Assembly (NCBI RefSeq): GCF_000003605.2
Contig: NW_003145288.1
Coordinates: 80,896-144,895 of the forward strand
DNA: 64,000 bases
Direction: 5' to 3'
Source of the DNA: Saccoglossus kowalevskii
Taxonomy: Eukaryota > Hemichordata > Enteropneusta > Harrimaniidae
In this document: positions 12,101-24,000 of the stretch, in pieces
Layout: the number at the start of each line of letters is the position of its first letter
Numbering within the stretch: the stretch's first letter is position 1
The notes under the pieces: model-generated
What the model saw: the letters and a program-made list of their open reading frames with translations, nothing else
The model's database searches: none
Told to the model about the DNA's origin: nothing
Made by a program: the position numbers and the translations under genes

Positions 12101-14087
12101 CCTGGTAAGTCGATCAGGTCACTAACTTTATATTGGTAATCGTCTAAATACGTCGAATATAGTGTTGTAAAATTAATAATGCACGTCGTACGGCGTCGTG
12201 TACGATGGACGAGTTCTGAATCAATACATCATTTGTTTACACGGGTGTCGCGTGTAATGTATTTGTTTATGAAACTCAAAAATAAGTTCCGGATGAAAAT
12301 AAAATCTTGATATTTACAGACTACCCGCCACCACCTGATTACACGTACATCAAAATTATAGTGGCCGTGGTAATCGTGGGAACACCGGGAACGACATTAC
12401 TTGTACTTTGCATACTACGTACAAGAAATATACACATGAGAAAGAATTTTAGAAAAAGGGAAAGTTACAGGTGAGTTCAAAGTTTACGAGGTTTGTTACA
12501 TGAATCGCACTCAGCAGGCTGTGCTTGCACTGAGATGGCTCAACGATAGAGGCAGATCAATCGAAATGATAGCATACGAGCAATGAACGATTCGCGAGTT
12601 TCATTGTGATGATCCGTTTTTACCGGTGGTAATATTCTACAGTATTAAAACAGTACCGCTTCTCGCAATTCAACGCTTTACCTCCGTTATTAATCGCGAA
12701 TAACATATCAATAATGTATACATGCAGCGACTCCCTGGCGAATAATCTTGTTAATCCTGTCATTAAGTCAAATAAGCGCTTTGTAGCTAGAGGGCGCGAT
12801 TTGCGACAATGGTTTCTGTGTTTGAAATACATCGTATTTTTCAAGGGACTCAAATCTCTCCCTAGTTACCGTTCCCACTACACAAATATTTGAATTAGCC
12901 AGAACATATTCGCCAGTTCATCTATAAATTTGCGAGCCTGCTCAAGAATTAGGTCACCTAGGCTTTCCACAACTGCAATATGTTTATTTTGTTTTGTCTA
13001 ACTCTGGTTGTCATTTTGAGTTGAACATTGGCGGAAATGCTAACATTCACAATTTAACAATTAATTCAGTGACCCTAAAATGTTTTCTGTGAATTTAATT
13101 AACAAATCGAAACAATTTAAGTAATTGCTTTGTAAGCAGCCTATTGACCGTGTCCACCCTTAATTTATTCTTAGTGTAATGTACATGGTAATTGACATGG
13201 TTCAGCAAGCAGCCATACAAAATATTATAATTACACAAGCCGATTAATAAAATTCTCTGCTACTTGACTTTTCATGAGTGACAGAATGAGATTTAATTAT
13301 TGATGATAACTCAGTTATAAAATATGTTGTATCACTAACAACTTATATATAATATATCCGAGTTATTTCATATTATTTGTAAATATTCAGTTAAATAGGG
13401 AATATATGATTTATGTCGCTGTAAAAAATTACTAAGCACCATATGCGTTCCAGATATGTGTTCATTATTTTGTTAGATTTTGTCGGTCTGTCCCTTAGTA
13501 TGAAATAAATGAGTCGGGCTTAAAGTGTTGTAATACCATCACTCTCTCTCTTTCTCTCTCTCTCTCTTGACACAGGATGGCGTCTTTCACCTACCAGTCT
13601 TCGCTAAGCATGCGACGTTACTCCAATTCACCACCATCTTCGGACGACCATAAAAGCGAAAAACCATTGAAAGGACATAGTTTCAAGGTAATGAGTTAAT
13701 GCTACACGTTTCTGTGTTGTCCTGCACTTTTCGCAAATGATGCTTGTGTTTCCATGGTTACAAGGATCAGGTGACCAACTTACGATGCAGAGAAACAAAC
13801 AGAACCTCAACCAAAATCAGCGTTTGATAAGCTTATACCATGCATTGATTCGGTTATGTTGGAAAAAGGTTTAGAATAATGCATCTCATCCTAAAACCAC
13901 GATTAATACATAATGTTTACAGTGCACATGCCTTCGACATACAAACCGCATTTAGTCGACGTAAAACCGCATTTGGTCGAGTGGTGGCGCTATTGATTAT
14001 TAATAATTAGTATTGATTCTTTTTTTTTTCCAGTTCCACAATAACCGTTTGTCGGCCAATAGTAACAAAAAGAGATATGACATATGA
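8777..14087 (+). CDS. Gene A: ApeC-like single-pass membrane protein (six exons, 5' exon missing)
   Basis: Join of 8777-9106, 10597-10938, 12006-12104, 12320-12470, 13576-13687 and 14034-14087. All borders are AG/GT, the intron phases are 1,1,1,1,2,0, and the joined frame is open for 362 residues to a TGA at 14085-14087. Order: Asn/Ser/Thr-rich N-terminus (about 1-65), ApeC-like region (about 65-224), stalk (225-257), transmembrane helix (about 270-292), cytoplasmic tail (to 362). ApeC is a cysteine-containing ectodomain of invertebrate apextrin-like proteins; known members bind microbial surface sugars or lie in membrane and matrix proteins. The first exon shown is entered in phase 1, so a signal-peptide exon must lie upstream; I searched 1-8776 and found no convincing one. 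No clear polyadenylation signal was seen; ATTAAA at about 14338 is possible. Function is inferred from the domain only. Confidence 0.7.
9683..9834. mobile_element. Fold-back MITE of about 150 bp in gene A intron
   Basis: Two arms of about 65 bases are inverted copies: TTACGAGGACACCTCAAAGT and ACTTTGAGGTATCCTCGTAA are the middles of the outer arms, and TCGACC/GGTCGA close the inner stem around a loop of about 13 bases. The whole can fold into one long hairpin. It lies in the intron between 9106 and 10597. No ORF. Confidence 0.75.
10597..10938 (+). CDS. Gene A ApeC-like core exon
   Basis: Phase 1 to 1, 114 residues, acceptor TTTATTTCCAG and donor AAAG|GTAAGA. It carries the most diagnostic ApeC-like pattern: YYCCQATGD, then KPIQLPTEKPFLLF, then CQQVKDMSV followed by E-x-I-E-W, and near the end NRTQFYCYY. 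These correspond to the paired cysteines, the PI-LP-PF-L strand, the C-Q-x-V-x-x-M-x-V motif and the terminal YCYY of the family. The acidic W-D-D-E-D type stretches usual in ApeC are poorly kept, so it is a divergent member. One N-glycosylation site lies at NST and one at NRT. If the following intron is retained the frame stays open to 11129. Confidence 0.75.
12006..12104 (+). CDS. Gene A membrane-proximal stalk exon
   Basis: Phase 1 to 1, 33 residues, acceptor GTTTCAG and donor CCTG|GTAAGT (perfect consensus). The peptide is hydrophilic (Ser, Asp, Lys) with one NST sequon and ends in VPPG. It has no cysteine and no domain I recognise. It sits between the ApeC-like region and the transmembrane exon and reads as a flexible spacer. 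Gene B has no visible counterpart. Confidence 0.55.
12320..12470 (+). CDS. Gene A transmembrane exon
   Basis: Phase 1 to 2, acceptor ATTTACAG and donor ACAG|GTGAGT. It starts with a proline-rich DYPPPPDY, then the helix IIVAVVIVGTPGTTLLVLCI, then the basic stop-transfer run LRTRNIHMRKNFRKRESYR. The positive charges after the helix give a type I orientation, with the N-terminus outside. The exon is clearly homologous to 56671-56842: both share D-[YF]-T-x-I-K-I before the helix, GTP in its centre, T-L-L-V and I-L-R at its end. A Gly-Thr-Pro in the middle of a single-pass helix is unusual and suggests a kink or helix packing. Confidence 0.82.
13542..13567 (+). repeat. (TC)n microsatellite serving as polypyrimidine tract
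   Basis: An almost pure CT run ends 8 bases before the exon at 13576 and forms its polypyrimidine tract. Confidence 0.85.
13576..13687 (+). CDS. Gene A cytoplasmic tail exon
   Basis: Phase 2 to 0, acceptor CTTGACACAG preceded by a (TC)n polypyrimidine run, donor CAAG|GTAATG. It encodes a Ser/Arg/Lys-rich tail including SLSMRRYSNSPPSSDDHKSE. The SPPSSDD stretch is the sort of site used by acidophilic or proline-directed kinases, but no ITAM, ITIM, TIR or death-domain motif is seen. Phase and place match 57117-57267 of gene B; the sequences are alike only in being serine-rich. Confidence 0.65.
14034..14087 (+). CDS. Gene A terminal exon and stop
   Basis: An acceptor with a strong pyrimidine tract (a TTTTTTTTTCCAG run) opens a phase-0 exon that reads FHNNRLSANSNKKRYDI and stops at TGA 14085-14087. 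The phase matches the preceding donor exactly. The peptide is basic and ends the cytoplasmic tail. An alternative is that the transcript skips to a later exon, but none was recognised. Confidence 0.6.
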   Translation, partial: FHNNRLSANSNKKRYDI

Positions 14088-15749
14088 GCGGATTATATAT
14101 TGAAAAAGAGCAAACAAACACTGGACGCAGTGCGTTCACTGGAGAATTATGTGACTTTTGTATTACATGTTGCTGAGCTGCAATGAAACAATGTTGGGAA
14201 AAACAAATTTCGTCCTACCTTGTCTGGGTTGGATAAACTTATGATGTAATTTGCCTATTCACTGCTCACATTTTTCTGTGCTACTGTCGAGCTTGGATTT
14301 TTCATTTGCGGGGAAGAACCCAGAAAAAATATTACAGATTAAAACGGGTGAAATGTGTTGCTGCCTGGCGGAACACGACTAATGCCAGACGGTGTTTTTT
14401 ACACATGTATATTTATGAGCTGAATTTATGCAATCATTCCAACTCCTGATTGGTGGATATACTTGTTTATTCACGACATGACCTACTATTAAAATTTGAG
14501 AGACGTATCTAGCTGTATGTCATGACTTGCAGTTCCCAGCTAGTCTCCCAGTCTCGAAAAATACGGTAATCTCGTATTACGGTGTCGCCAAACATGTGAC
14601 CTTTCATTTACGGGTGTTGTGTTCTCACATTACGCTGCAAATATCCCAAGCGTGGAAAACAGACACGCTGCTTCCTCCTAGGTTCACGTGTAACCATGAG
14701 CGAGGCTGTCGCAATGTAGTGCGTTGAATGTTTCAGTTGCTTTCGTGATTAAGTCACGTGACAGTAATAATGCTAATATATTAAGAGAAACTAGAAAGGA
14801 TCAATGATTTATATATAGATATATATTTTAAAATTCAACCGTTTTGTCCAAACTTTGACATTATTCGTTATTATATAAAGGGGCCAAGAGAGCTGAGTGT
14901 ACCGTCTGTTTGCGGAACTAATGTTCGCGGTTGTCCTTACGTTAAGTAACACTGTACTCATAAGCACACAATTAAATACAAATCGTGTATTTTTAAACTA
15001 TAGATTTGACATGTTGTCAATTAACTGTTTATTGTATCTGAATAATGTGCATTAAGACGTTCCCCTTTTTCTATGTTCACAACTACAGTTCTAATCCACT
15101 GTATTTTAATAATTCCCGTTGTATATATTGCTTGCAGTCTGTTTACCAAAATGACGATTTTTGTACTTTTTGTGCTACACTGGTGATTATGTTCACAGAA
15201 CCGCAAACAAGTCACAAAAAGATGAAATATGTTTTTTCGAATCTTACAGTCGGGGATCTCCGAGCTAGACGATCCCCGTCCGGTAATTGCCCGACCGGCA
15301 CACGTGGCTGCTGTGTCCGACACAGTTGTTTCATTTGTTTTTGCTCACTGATAGAAGTGACTTACGTCATTGCGTGTAGTTATGACGTCACATTCAGCGA
15401 AACATCTTGTAACTGACGCATAAAGGCGAGATCATTGTTAAATTGCCACGTGATCATTTGAGCAAACAGTCACGGTGTTGGGCGCTGGTGACGATATTAC
15501 TGTCTACTAACAAAATGGTACAATGACATCAAATTGACCAACAAAGAAGACGTGGCAAGTACTGATCGCAATAGGGTACACACAATAATTTTGAAAGGTA
15601 AAGACACAGTGTCTGAATTCATATCATTAATTTATATTGACTATGGTTCAATAACATTCATACATTATATATGTATGAACACATGGACCTGTTTTGATAT
15701 GCACAAATGTAATGGGTATCCCCGCATTCTGGGCAGCAAGTGATATTTG
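14088..15749. other. Noncoding stretch after gene A
   Basis: Contains the presumed 3' untranslated region of gene A. An ORF of 123 codons at 15045-15416 has many cysteines but no recognisable domain and no convincing splice frame. A short GC-rich inverted repeat (GGGGATC / GATCCCC) lies near 15251. Confidence 0.45.
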
Positions 15750-16053
15750 TTATAAAGCGCGGCAGTCGTCGCGCTGCGCATGTGCGACATTTGTGTTGAA
15801 AAACATTGATTTTCCCACAATCCAATGTACTCTTCTATTGGAAATCACAAGTATGAGGTTTCACCTTGGCGCGACTTGCACTAATTAACGCCTTCCAACC
15901 TTCCAACCACCTAAAAAATACCTAATCATTAAAGCTTCGTAACCTCTCAGTTTGTACTCATTGATCTGCGCAACTGTCAAAGTCGCCATCTTTGTTTATA
16001 TGAGACCCATATATCTCGCGCATGCGTGGTGCAACGACTACTGGCCTTTAAAC
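15750..16053 (+). mobile_element. MITE family 2, copy 1 (about 300 bp)
   Basis: Homologous over its whole length to the reverse complement of 31772-32066. Shared blocks include ACATTTGTGTTGA, CATTGATTTTCC, ACAATCCAATG, CGCCATCTTTGTT or its variant, and ATCTCGCGCATGCGTGG. The ends are imperfect inverted repeats built on GCGCATG(C/T)GCGA with a TTTAAA or TATAAA edge. Noncoding. Confidence 0.75.
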
Positions 16054-17686
16054 TTGCATAAAATCAACAACTTAGCCGTGTACAATTGTATCGACAGAAC
16101 ACTCTACATATGGTTTCACACTGCAATGTCTAGATGACATTCCGCATAAATATGTGCGATAAGTTTGTAGCCTCTAGCGGCGAATCAATTCTGTGACGTA
16201 AATGGTTGCCAAGATGGCCGCTCATACTACCGATACGTGTTTGTCCGTCGATACAAAATAATTACAACACAACCAATCAGATTTGTCTGTTCGAACGATA
16301 TTGATTACGTACATGTACACTACGTCACGGATCCCTTTGTCGCTTGCGGGCGCTTTCTATTGGAAAGGTGTATTATTTCTGTAAAAGATTATCAATAGAC
16401 CTCTAGTCAGTTTTTTTCAGCACTGCAATATTGAATAGCGAACACACTCCGCTATAGTCTCAGGGCAGAAGTTATGACGTAAGTATAAAGAAAGACGTCG
16501 TCATTTCTTGTGGGTTGCGCCCTCTAGCCCCTTGTTGCTGATACTATAGGTGAAAAATCCACAAAGTGTAATGGTCCATTATTTAAAATACAGTGTTAGA
16601 GGGGTGAAATATTCTTAATAACGAATCACAACCAGCTGTGAACGAGCCTGATTTCACCCGTCTTACGTAGGAGACGCTGCATATTGGAAGGAGAAAATGA
16701 GAACCCTGTTTTCGGCACGTCATAACGGCAAATTAATCAAAGCCAGGAGCCTACAGGAAGACATCTTCTAAACATGTTGTAAATAACTGTCATTTCAGTT
16801 GACGTTTTGTAAACTTTATATTCATTGTAACATACTCTACCTTTTTTAAATCATTGTAACAATACATATACATTTATTGACTTCAATAAATTTAAATGTA
16901 AAAACCAATAATTGAAATGTTTATTACAGTCAATGCATCCTCCTTGCAATCTCCATGATTACCTCTATATTCGGCGCCAGGAAAAAAGAGGCTTGGGGGA
17001 GTATATTATGAAGAGTAATCAGGATATAATATGACGAAAACAGAACTAGAAAACAAAATGTATGTAAACATAAACAATAAATTATTATCATTACTTCATT
17101 GATGGTTCCATTATACCCCATAAAGTATGATCTAACAGAACATTCCAAAGAGAGAGAAAGAGAGAGAGAGAAATTTAAATTGTTCTACATTGTATTTACA
17201 AAATTGACACCAGCACTACCTGCTCGTTTAAACTAAATAAAATCCGCTGTTAGCATTATTATCCGTCACGTTTGAAACTGAATGTACATAACAATTTAAT
17301 TATTTGAAAATATCCGGGAAAAAACAACACATTTTACGTTCTAAAACATAAAATTCAGCTAGGTATGAATTTGCAGTGTAATGCATGTTCCCTTTAATTT
17401 TGAAAGGCTGGGAAAATTACACAAAAATGGTACTCGTCTTCTATATTCATATTGCTACAATAGATGCGTAGTCTATCGTGTCTAGGAACGTTACAGTGCC
17501 TACCGGGGTTAGTTATGTATTGCCACACATAGCCTGCACAGTGCTACCTTGAATACCATACTGCCAGTCTCAATATCATATTCTAAATTCAAGTTTAATT
17601 TAACGTTCGTTTTGGTTGAGCTTCACAATTTGTATTCAACTCGCATTGGCATATATTGTTGAGAAATCGACGTCTCCACAAGGTTA
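16054..17686. other. Noncoding stretch
   Basis: AT-rich with short accidental ORFs; an (AG)n microsatellite lies at 17147-17173. Nothing else supported. Confidence 0.5.
17147..17173. repeat. (AG)n microsatellite
   Basis: Imperfect AG/AAAG run. Confidence 0.85.
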
Positions 17687-17851
17687 TTTAAAGCGGGGGA
17701 GTCGTCACCTGCGCACGCGTCAGATGACCATAGCATATTGTTTATAAACAAGCGCCTACCCATGAGCCGTTGCGTTTTTAGCGTGTGTTGATATCGTGTG
17801 TTGTTATCTCAATTCCCGCGCGTGCGCAGATGAAGACCCCCGCGCTTTAAA
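17687..17851 (+). mobile_element. MITE family 1, copy 2
   Basis: Starts TTTAAAGCGGGGGAGTCGTC and ends with the inverted counterpart CGCGCTTTAAA; inner arms CACCTGCGCACGCG and CGCGTGCGCAG. The middle carries GTTTATAAACAAGCG. Noncoding, 165 bp. Confidence 0.85.
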
Positions 17852-18366
17852 TAGGGATATAAATGCTATATCGTCGCTTGGACCTTGGTTGATCTAGACT
17901 TCACCAACCGTATACGTAGACAAAAGCCTTTTTTTTTTAAATTCCAAACACATTTTGTTGTTTTCTGCAAGCGCCAACTGAAATTCATTTACACTGAGAA
18001 GCATAGACATCCGCATTTATTTCTAGTATACGGATTAAATACTTCTAATTACAAATCTTTATGACGTAATTGTGCGCTGCCTTAGTTCACCTCTAGCAGC
18101 GAAGTTGGATGTTATGGCAGGTCAATTTGGTACATATCCATATTACCCAAACTTCACTGATATTTGACAATAACTTTTTAATTACAAAATAAAAGATTTG
18201 TGTACCAGATCAGTTGAATGATTTTGCGCTCTGTAAAACTTCCCGTACTTGTCAATATAACCCTCAATTCAATGTAGCGTGTGACTACTGGCAGAACACA
18301 ACCCTTATAAACCATTATTCTGAAGCATGAAATCTTCCTTCTTTTCTAAATACAACAATATTTCCC

Positions 18367-18534
18367 TTTAAAGCAGGGGTAGTCGTCACTTGCGCATGCG
18401 TCAGATGGCCATAGCGTGTCATTGTTTACAAACAAACGTCAACTCATGAGCCTTTGCGTTTTTAGCGTGTGTTGTTATCATCGTTTGGGACTCAATTCCC
18501 GTGCGTGCGCAGGTGACAACCCTCCCGCTTTAAA
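18367..18534 (+). mobile_element. MITE family 1, copy 3
   Basis: TTTAAAGC at the left and GCTTTAAA at the right bound inverted arms (GTCACTTGCGCATGCG / CGTGCGCAGGTGAC). The middle has GTTTACAAACAAACG. Same orientation as the copies at 17687 and 18685. 168 bp. Confidence 0.87.
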
Positions 18535-18684
18535 CTAATTTTAGAAAACTTGTATAATAACAGTTGATGGTGTACACGGTCAAAGGTCATATGCACAATA
18601 AATCAATAACCAATCAATAACATGTAACGTTTAATTAGAGTGGCGATGGTGAGCAGGTTATCAAGCCACTCTAATATCCTAGTA

Positions 18685-18846
18685 TTTAAAGCGAGGGAGT
18701 CGTCACCTGCGCATGCGTCAGACGGCCATAGCGTGCCATTGTTTACAAACAAGCGTCTACCCATGGGCCTTTTCGTTTATGGCGTGGGTATCGTCGCTTG
18801 GGACTCAATTCCCTGGCGTGCGCAGGTGACGACCTTTCCGCTTAAA
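18685..18846 (+). mobile_element. MITE family 1, copy 4
   Basis: TTTAAAGCGAGGGAGTCGTC at the left, GGTGACGACC and CCGCTTAAA at the right, 162 bp. One base is missing in the right TTTAAA edge compared with sister copies. The ORF crossing it is accidental. Confidence 0.87.
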
Positions 18847-21072
18847 AATTAATGTAAACACTTGGAGTAAAGATACCCTTCTGTTAGCGTCATTCTTGCT
18901 TCATCTTTTTATGCAAGGGGAATATTGTAGCCTTTGTCCAAATTATGCGGATTGTAGCTTTTTAGTACGTTCCATGTTCTGCAGACAACAAAATTGACAT
19001 TACATTAATCTAATTATTAACTTAGTTATGGTTGAGATTTGAATAGAATTGTTCTGATAACTCATCGAAAGCACTTCTTTCAAATAAGCTAACAAAGCTT
19101 CCACAATGTCGATCCGCCCATTAATATCTGCGTGTATGTTGCGTGATTTGATCGCTGTGCCAGTATTGTAACATGTCACGTGGTTGATCAGATAAATAAT
19201 CCTTGTAATGTACATACAAGTGGCCGATGCTCGGACTCTGGTCTACTATCAATGATACAGTCATTATTTAAATCAAAATTATCAGAATTGGTTAGTAATA
19301 ACCCACTACACGTGGTCTTCTGACACGCGGGCTTCTAAAGTATCGACGGGGTCAGTGCCATCAGCTAGGAAAAAGGATTCACTCTCATTACCTATACAAA
19401 TGTAGGTTACTATCAGTTTGCGCATTGAAATCACCACATATAATACATTTACTGAGTTGATATTTACTCTTAATGTCTACAAGTTCGTTTTCTATCAAAT
19501 CAAAAATATGTTTTCATAGTAAAACTACGGTTCTTCGGGAGAGATGATGAATTACGCACAGACTAAAGCTGCAATTGTAATTTTGTTCATTGTATTTATT
19601 TTAACCAACATCACACCACGAATACTTAATATAAATTAATATATGAGTTCACCTTAAAATACTGAAGAACACTGCCATACATAAGTACTCATGCGGTATT
19701 CTCATTGTTTTCTATTTGAGATAAATGATATCACAGTAATACGGCAAAAGAGAAAGTACACATCTCATAACATGGTCGATCACACCCATAATCAATAATG
19801 GAACAGCCTTTAATATTACTGACATATGGCATGTGTGTACCAACTCTTCTTGGAGCGTAACTGTTCTCTGTAAATGAAAACGAGACATACACTCATTGCG
19901 TTGTAATCTAATAATCCCCATTATCTACTGCCTATAGCTATTATTTCCTTAAAGTTTGTGCACGTTTCTGCTGGAAGCTTCAAATTACTGAGTTTTTTAA
20001 AGACATCGCCGTAATACTGATGATAGCTTTTATTTTCCGGAAATTCATAAAATACATGTATCGAGACGTTATTAAATTACAATCGAGACTGATGTTAGTA
20101 GAAAGATTGGTAAGTCGCTCGGGAGTTTGAAAGTTGAAATCACGTGACTAAAAGCATATATAAATATACTATCAAGATGTATATGTGCTGTCCATACCGA
20201 CGGGGGCTGCTCTAAGTCCCTGGTTGGCGGGCAGGTCAACAGATCTAGATAGACACCAGAAAATTGGGTAGCCCGCTGGTTCCCAGGTTGGGCGTGGGTC
20301 AACAACACCACTCCTTTGAAAAAAACTTAGTTATGGAAACCACGACGAGTATAACTTATACCACGGACCGTGGAGTGTAAATAATTGCCAGTGATCCCAG
20401 TATGACCTCACTTGATGAAAGCCTGCTGCAGAAAATCCGGTGTGCGATAAATTGTTTACCCGGTCCAAAACAAAAATACGTATCGGGGCACAGAATATCT
20501 ATGTACGAACCAAGTGCACAATGATAGATCATATACACCATTCCCTGGCCATGGGCATAAAGAGTCTTGCATCCATTATGTTGCCCTTATAATCTCAAAA
20601 AGAGAATTCAACACCATGTTAGAGTGGGAATGGTTCAAATCCAACCACTGCAAGATCACCATCGAACAAAATACGAAACAGTTATTGAGGTAAAAAAAAT
20701 GATTGATAGTACGATCAGCTGCAGAAAATAAACATGACTTTCTCATGAGTAATTAGATATAAAAGCAAAGATTGGAGACAACAAACCCAACAGTAACATT
20801 GCTATGGGGAATGAAGGTTCGTGATGTTAACTATGATATCAAGAATATTTATGTTGAAACAGCACTAAAAGAAGAAGAAATGAAACAGTAAAAAGGCAAA
20901 ATTATAAATACACAGTCGCATCAGCTCCACGAATCCTATAAGATCAAGCATTAAAAAGTGAAGAGGAGTGCCAGACGTGATAAAATATATCCTTTGTTGA
21001 GGTTTTGGCAAATACGTTACCGTAAGAGATAAGGCTTTAACCAGAATTTCAGCTAAGTATGTTTTAAGTAAC
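18847..21072. other. Noncoding stretch
   Basis: No supported gene. The tRNA-like string GGTTCAAATCC near 20633 has no flanking cloverleaf. From about 20560 the base composition turns like that of the neighbouring pseudogene, and this stretch may be the decayed end of the same repeat. Confidence 0.45.
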
Positions 21073-24000
21073 CTAATTTATGTAAAAAACTGTGCTGATT
21101 TCATAAAAAGCACTCATATTGACCACAATCAAGACAAAATTGCAATATAGAAAATTGAAAAAAAAAAGTTGTTTGCATATTAGGATATCTTCTGGTTCAA
21201 TGATCTGAGAAAGCATAGAAGGCATCTGATTTCCAGTAAACCAGACAGGTAGGAAAACGCCATTTCCATCTTTCCATCTATGATCTGTGGGTTTGATGTT
21301 CTCCAGTGGATTCTCTATATGTGCATGCTTCCAAAGATATGCCACATAGTTACACCGTGCCAATTTCTGAACCAGAACATCTTTGCAGGGTGGAAGCATG
21401 CCGGCATCTATTCCCTTTATCTTCTGCAATGGACTTTCTTGATTGGTTGGTCTGTATTTCTGTAAGAAGATTTTCAGTCTGGCCTCATTGACGGATGTTA
21501 ATGCCCCTTGACCATAGAGTGAACATACATACTGCTCTACAAGATTTTCATCATCAGCAAAAGTGATGTTTTAGTCTGTATGCTTAGTCCTTCAAGATGA
21601 AGCGGATTCTTCACAGCTTTCTTCAATGGATTTACTTTTGCCTTCCCGAAGAAGAAGAATGATGTGTAGTCACATCCTGTAACCGGACAATGATATGCAA
21701 ACTACTGGTCCGATGTGCACGGACAACCACATTCTGTCTTGTATTGCTCTAGACAGCATTCTAATATGGTACTCCGGGTGGGTATCAGCTTCCACATGTG
21801 AGCATATGTACTCAGGTAGTTCGATTTAATCAACACTTCCCATTGGAGTGACTGTATACTGAAGGCACTGCACCTTGTGTGCAACAACAATCGACTTTTT
21901 CTTTATGATAGGTACATATTTCTCGTCCTTCTATTCCTCTATGAACAAAATGGTGAGTGCAGTTTTAACATTTGGTGATTCCAATGCATATATCTGAGGT
22001 CTTTGGGGCATAACTGATCTGCCCCAGTGATGTTGAATGATCCATCATTTGCTCCTCTTGTGTGTTGCTCAGCATTCTTTATGCTTTTGACATAACTGTT
22101 GTATACAAAGTGAATTGCACTTGCTTGTACACTACATAAATTCTTCAGTACCAGCTCTGCTAGCTTTCCAAAACTGAGAGGCAGTTCAGATGGTAGTGAC
22201 TGGATTATAAACATAGCATCGTAGAGAACTGCGTCAACTGGTGTTGGTTGTGCATGTGCAATCATATCTTCGAGATAATTGGAGAGCTTATATTTTTGTG
22301 TCGTCTTTACTGTGCCATAAATACTGGCTAATGGTAGAGGAACTGGTGTAAATGGAAAAGGAAACACCATTTCAAGCTCAATCTTTTTGGTACACGCAGA
22401 CTAATCTGCCCAGCAAATTTCTTGTTGTCTTTAGCTCAATGACATTTTCATCTTCACATTGTATTTTACTCTTTTTGGCAGCACTGGCAAAGTTTCTCAC
22501 CTTTTTTCTTTGTGGTCGTCTTTCAAACCTAGCAAGATCCGTCAGGCATTCCTGGAGAAACTTGTCTTTCCACTTCTTCCCCAAAACAAACATACTTAAC
22601 ATATCAGCTTTTACTTTATCTGGCATTTCTTTACTATCTGCCAAACAATACAAATTGATGTTTCTGATCAAAGAGCTGGCAAACGGATTCATAGTTGTCT
22701 CAATCATGTTTGAAAAATTTCCAATATCTTTTTGAAATTTACTAACTTCGGAATTTCTTGTTTCATGACCGAGATTAACATGTTTCTTTATTGCTGGTTT
22801 TTCAACGAGAGACCCAACTATAGAACTTCTTGCTGATCGTAATCGTCCAGCGTCCAGCTGCTCCTTGATGGAAAGCAGTGATTCCAGTTTGTCTTGATGC
22901 TGCATCGGCATTGATTGTGCTGTCTAGTGCTTGCTTCACTGGTTGTCTTGCAAATAAATTGGTTGACAGCCTTACAGATAGACCACCTCTTTCAAGTTGT
23001 TGTCTAATACCAGGATGGGTGGTATCCATGTTCAAAAGTGTCAGATAGTACAAAACACATGTAGCGTGCACAATTATGGCGACTTGCAGCAAAGAAAATG
23101 TCAATCATTTTTCCAAGCATTCAGATGAAAAGATCCACATCATTTGTTCGTACAGCCCTACTGAACAACATGTAGATATTAATCATGTCAATAAAATTTC
23201 TCCAAAACTGGGCATTAACACCATGTTTACCAGTCCTATCTTTAGAGCTTCAACCAACTGCCCATAATTATCATTTGCTTTTTCAAGGTGCAAGAACAAA
23301 TCTAGATGTTTGCTCTGCATAGCAGTTGCGAGGAGTGCATGCACTGTTCTTGTCTGATTATAATGTTTTCCACATTGAAATGCATTTAGAGATCCTTTTG
23401 TGAGGGCACCACTTTCCATTAATATGTGAGCTGCACCAGACCCATCAATGATGTATCCCATTGCCGACATATACCGGAACATGATATGGAATGCACCAAA
23501 ACAGAGAAATACATTGTTAAACTTAGGTCTCATAGTGTCCTGCAATTGGCAAGTTGGCTTGGCTATTGCTAGATCATAGGTTGTTGCAGTAAGGGTAACA
23601 TTCCTTTTCATAGTTTAATTCACAACATCATGTGTGTAGGGGGGGGGCTCCGATGATTGCAAATAACCTATTTTCTAAACAGAAAGACCATCATTAGTTA
23701 TTGTGGAGTTCCAGCCGGCCCACACTGGTACTTGTTGGTTTGTTTTACAAGATATTGTCTATGCAACATTTCTGGCAACACACGCATTGTAATTTATAGG
23801 CTTGTCTAATGTTTGTATACCAAAATTGAAATGTGATATCTTAAGCTTTTTTCTAACTGGTTCAAGCTCAGTATTTGGTATTTCGAGACTTCGTTTTGTT
23901 TTGTTTCTTCATAGCAGTAGGAGGAGGTGATACTGGTGATGATGCTGCTGATGATGATGAGTTTATGATGGAGGCTGTCATGGTTGCCATTGGTGTAGTT

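Noticed and set aside
15045-15416. 123-codon cysteine-rich ORF
   Set aside because: No known domain or regular cysteine spacing; the overlapping minus-strand ORF is as long.
20620-20660. tRNA-like T-loop GGTTCAAATCC
   Set aside because: The stems do not pair and no anticodon or D arm lies upstream.
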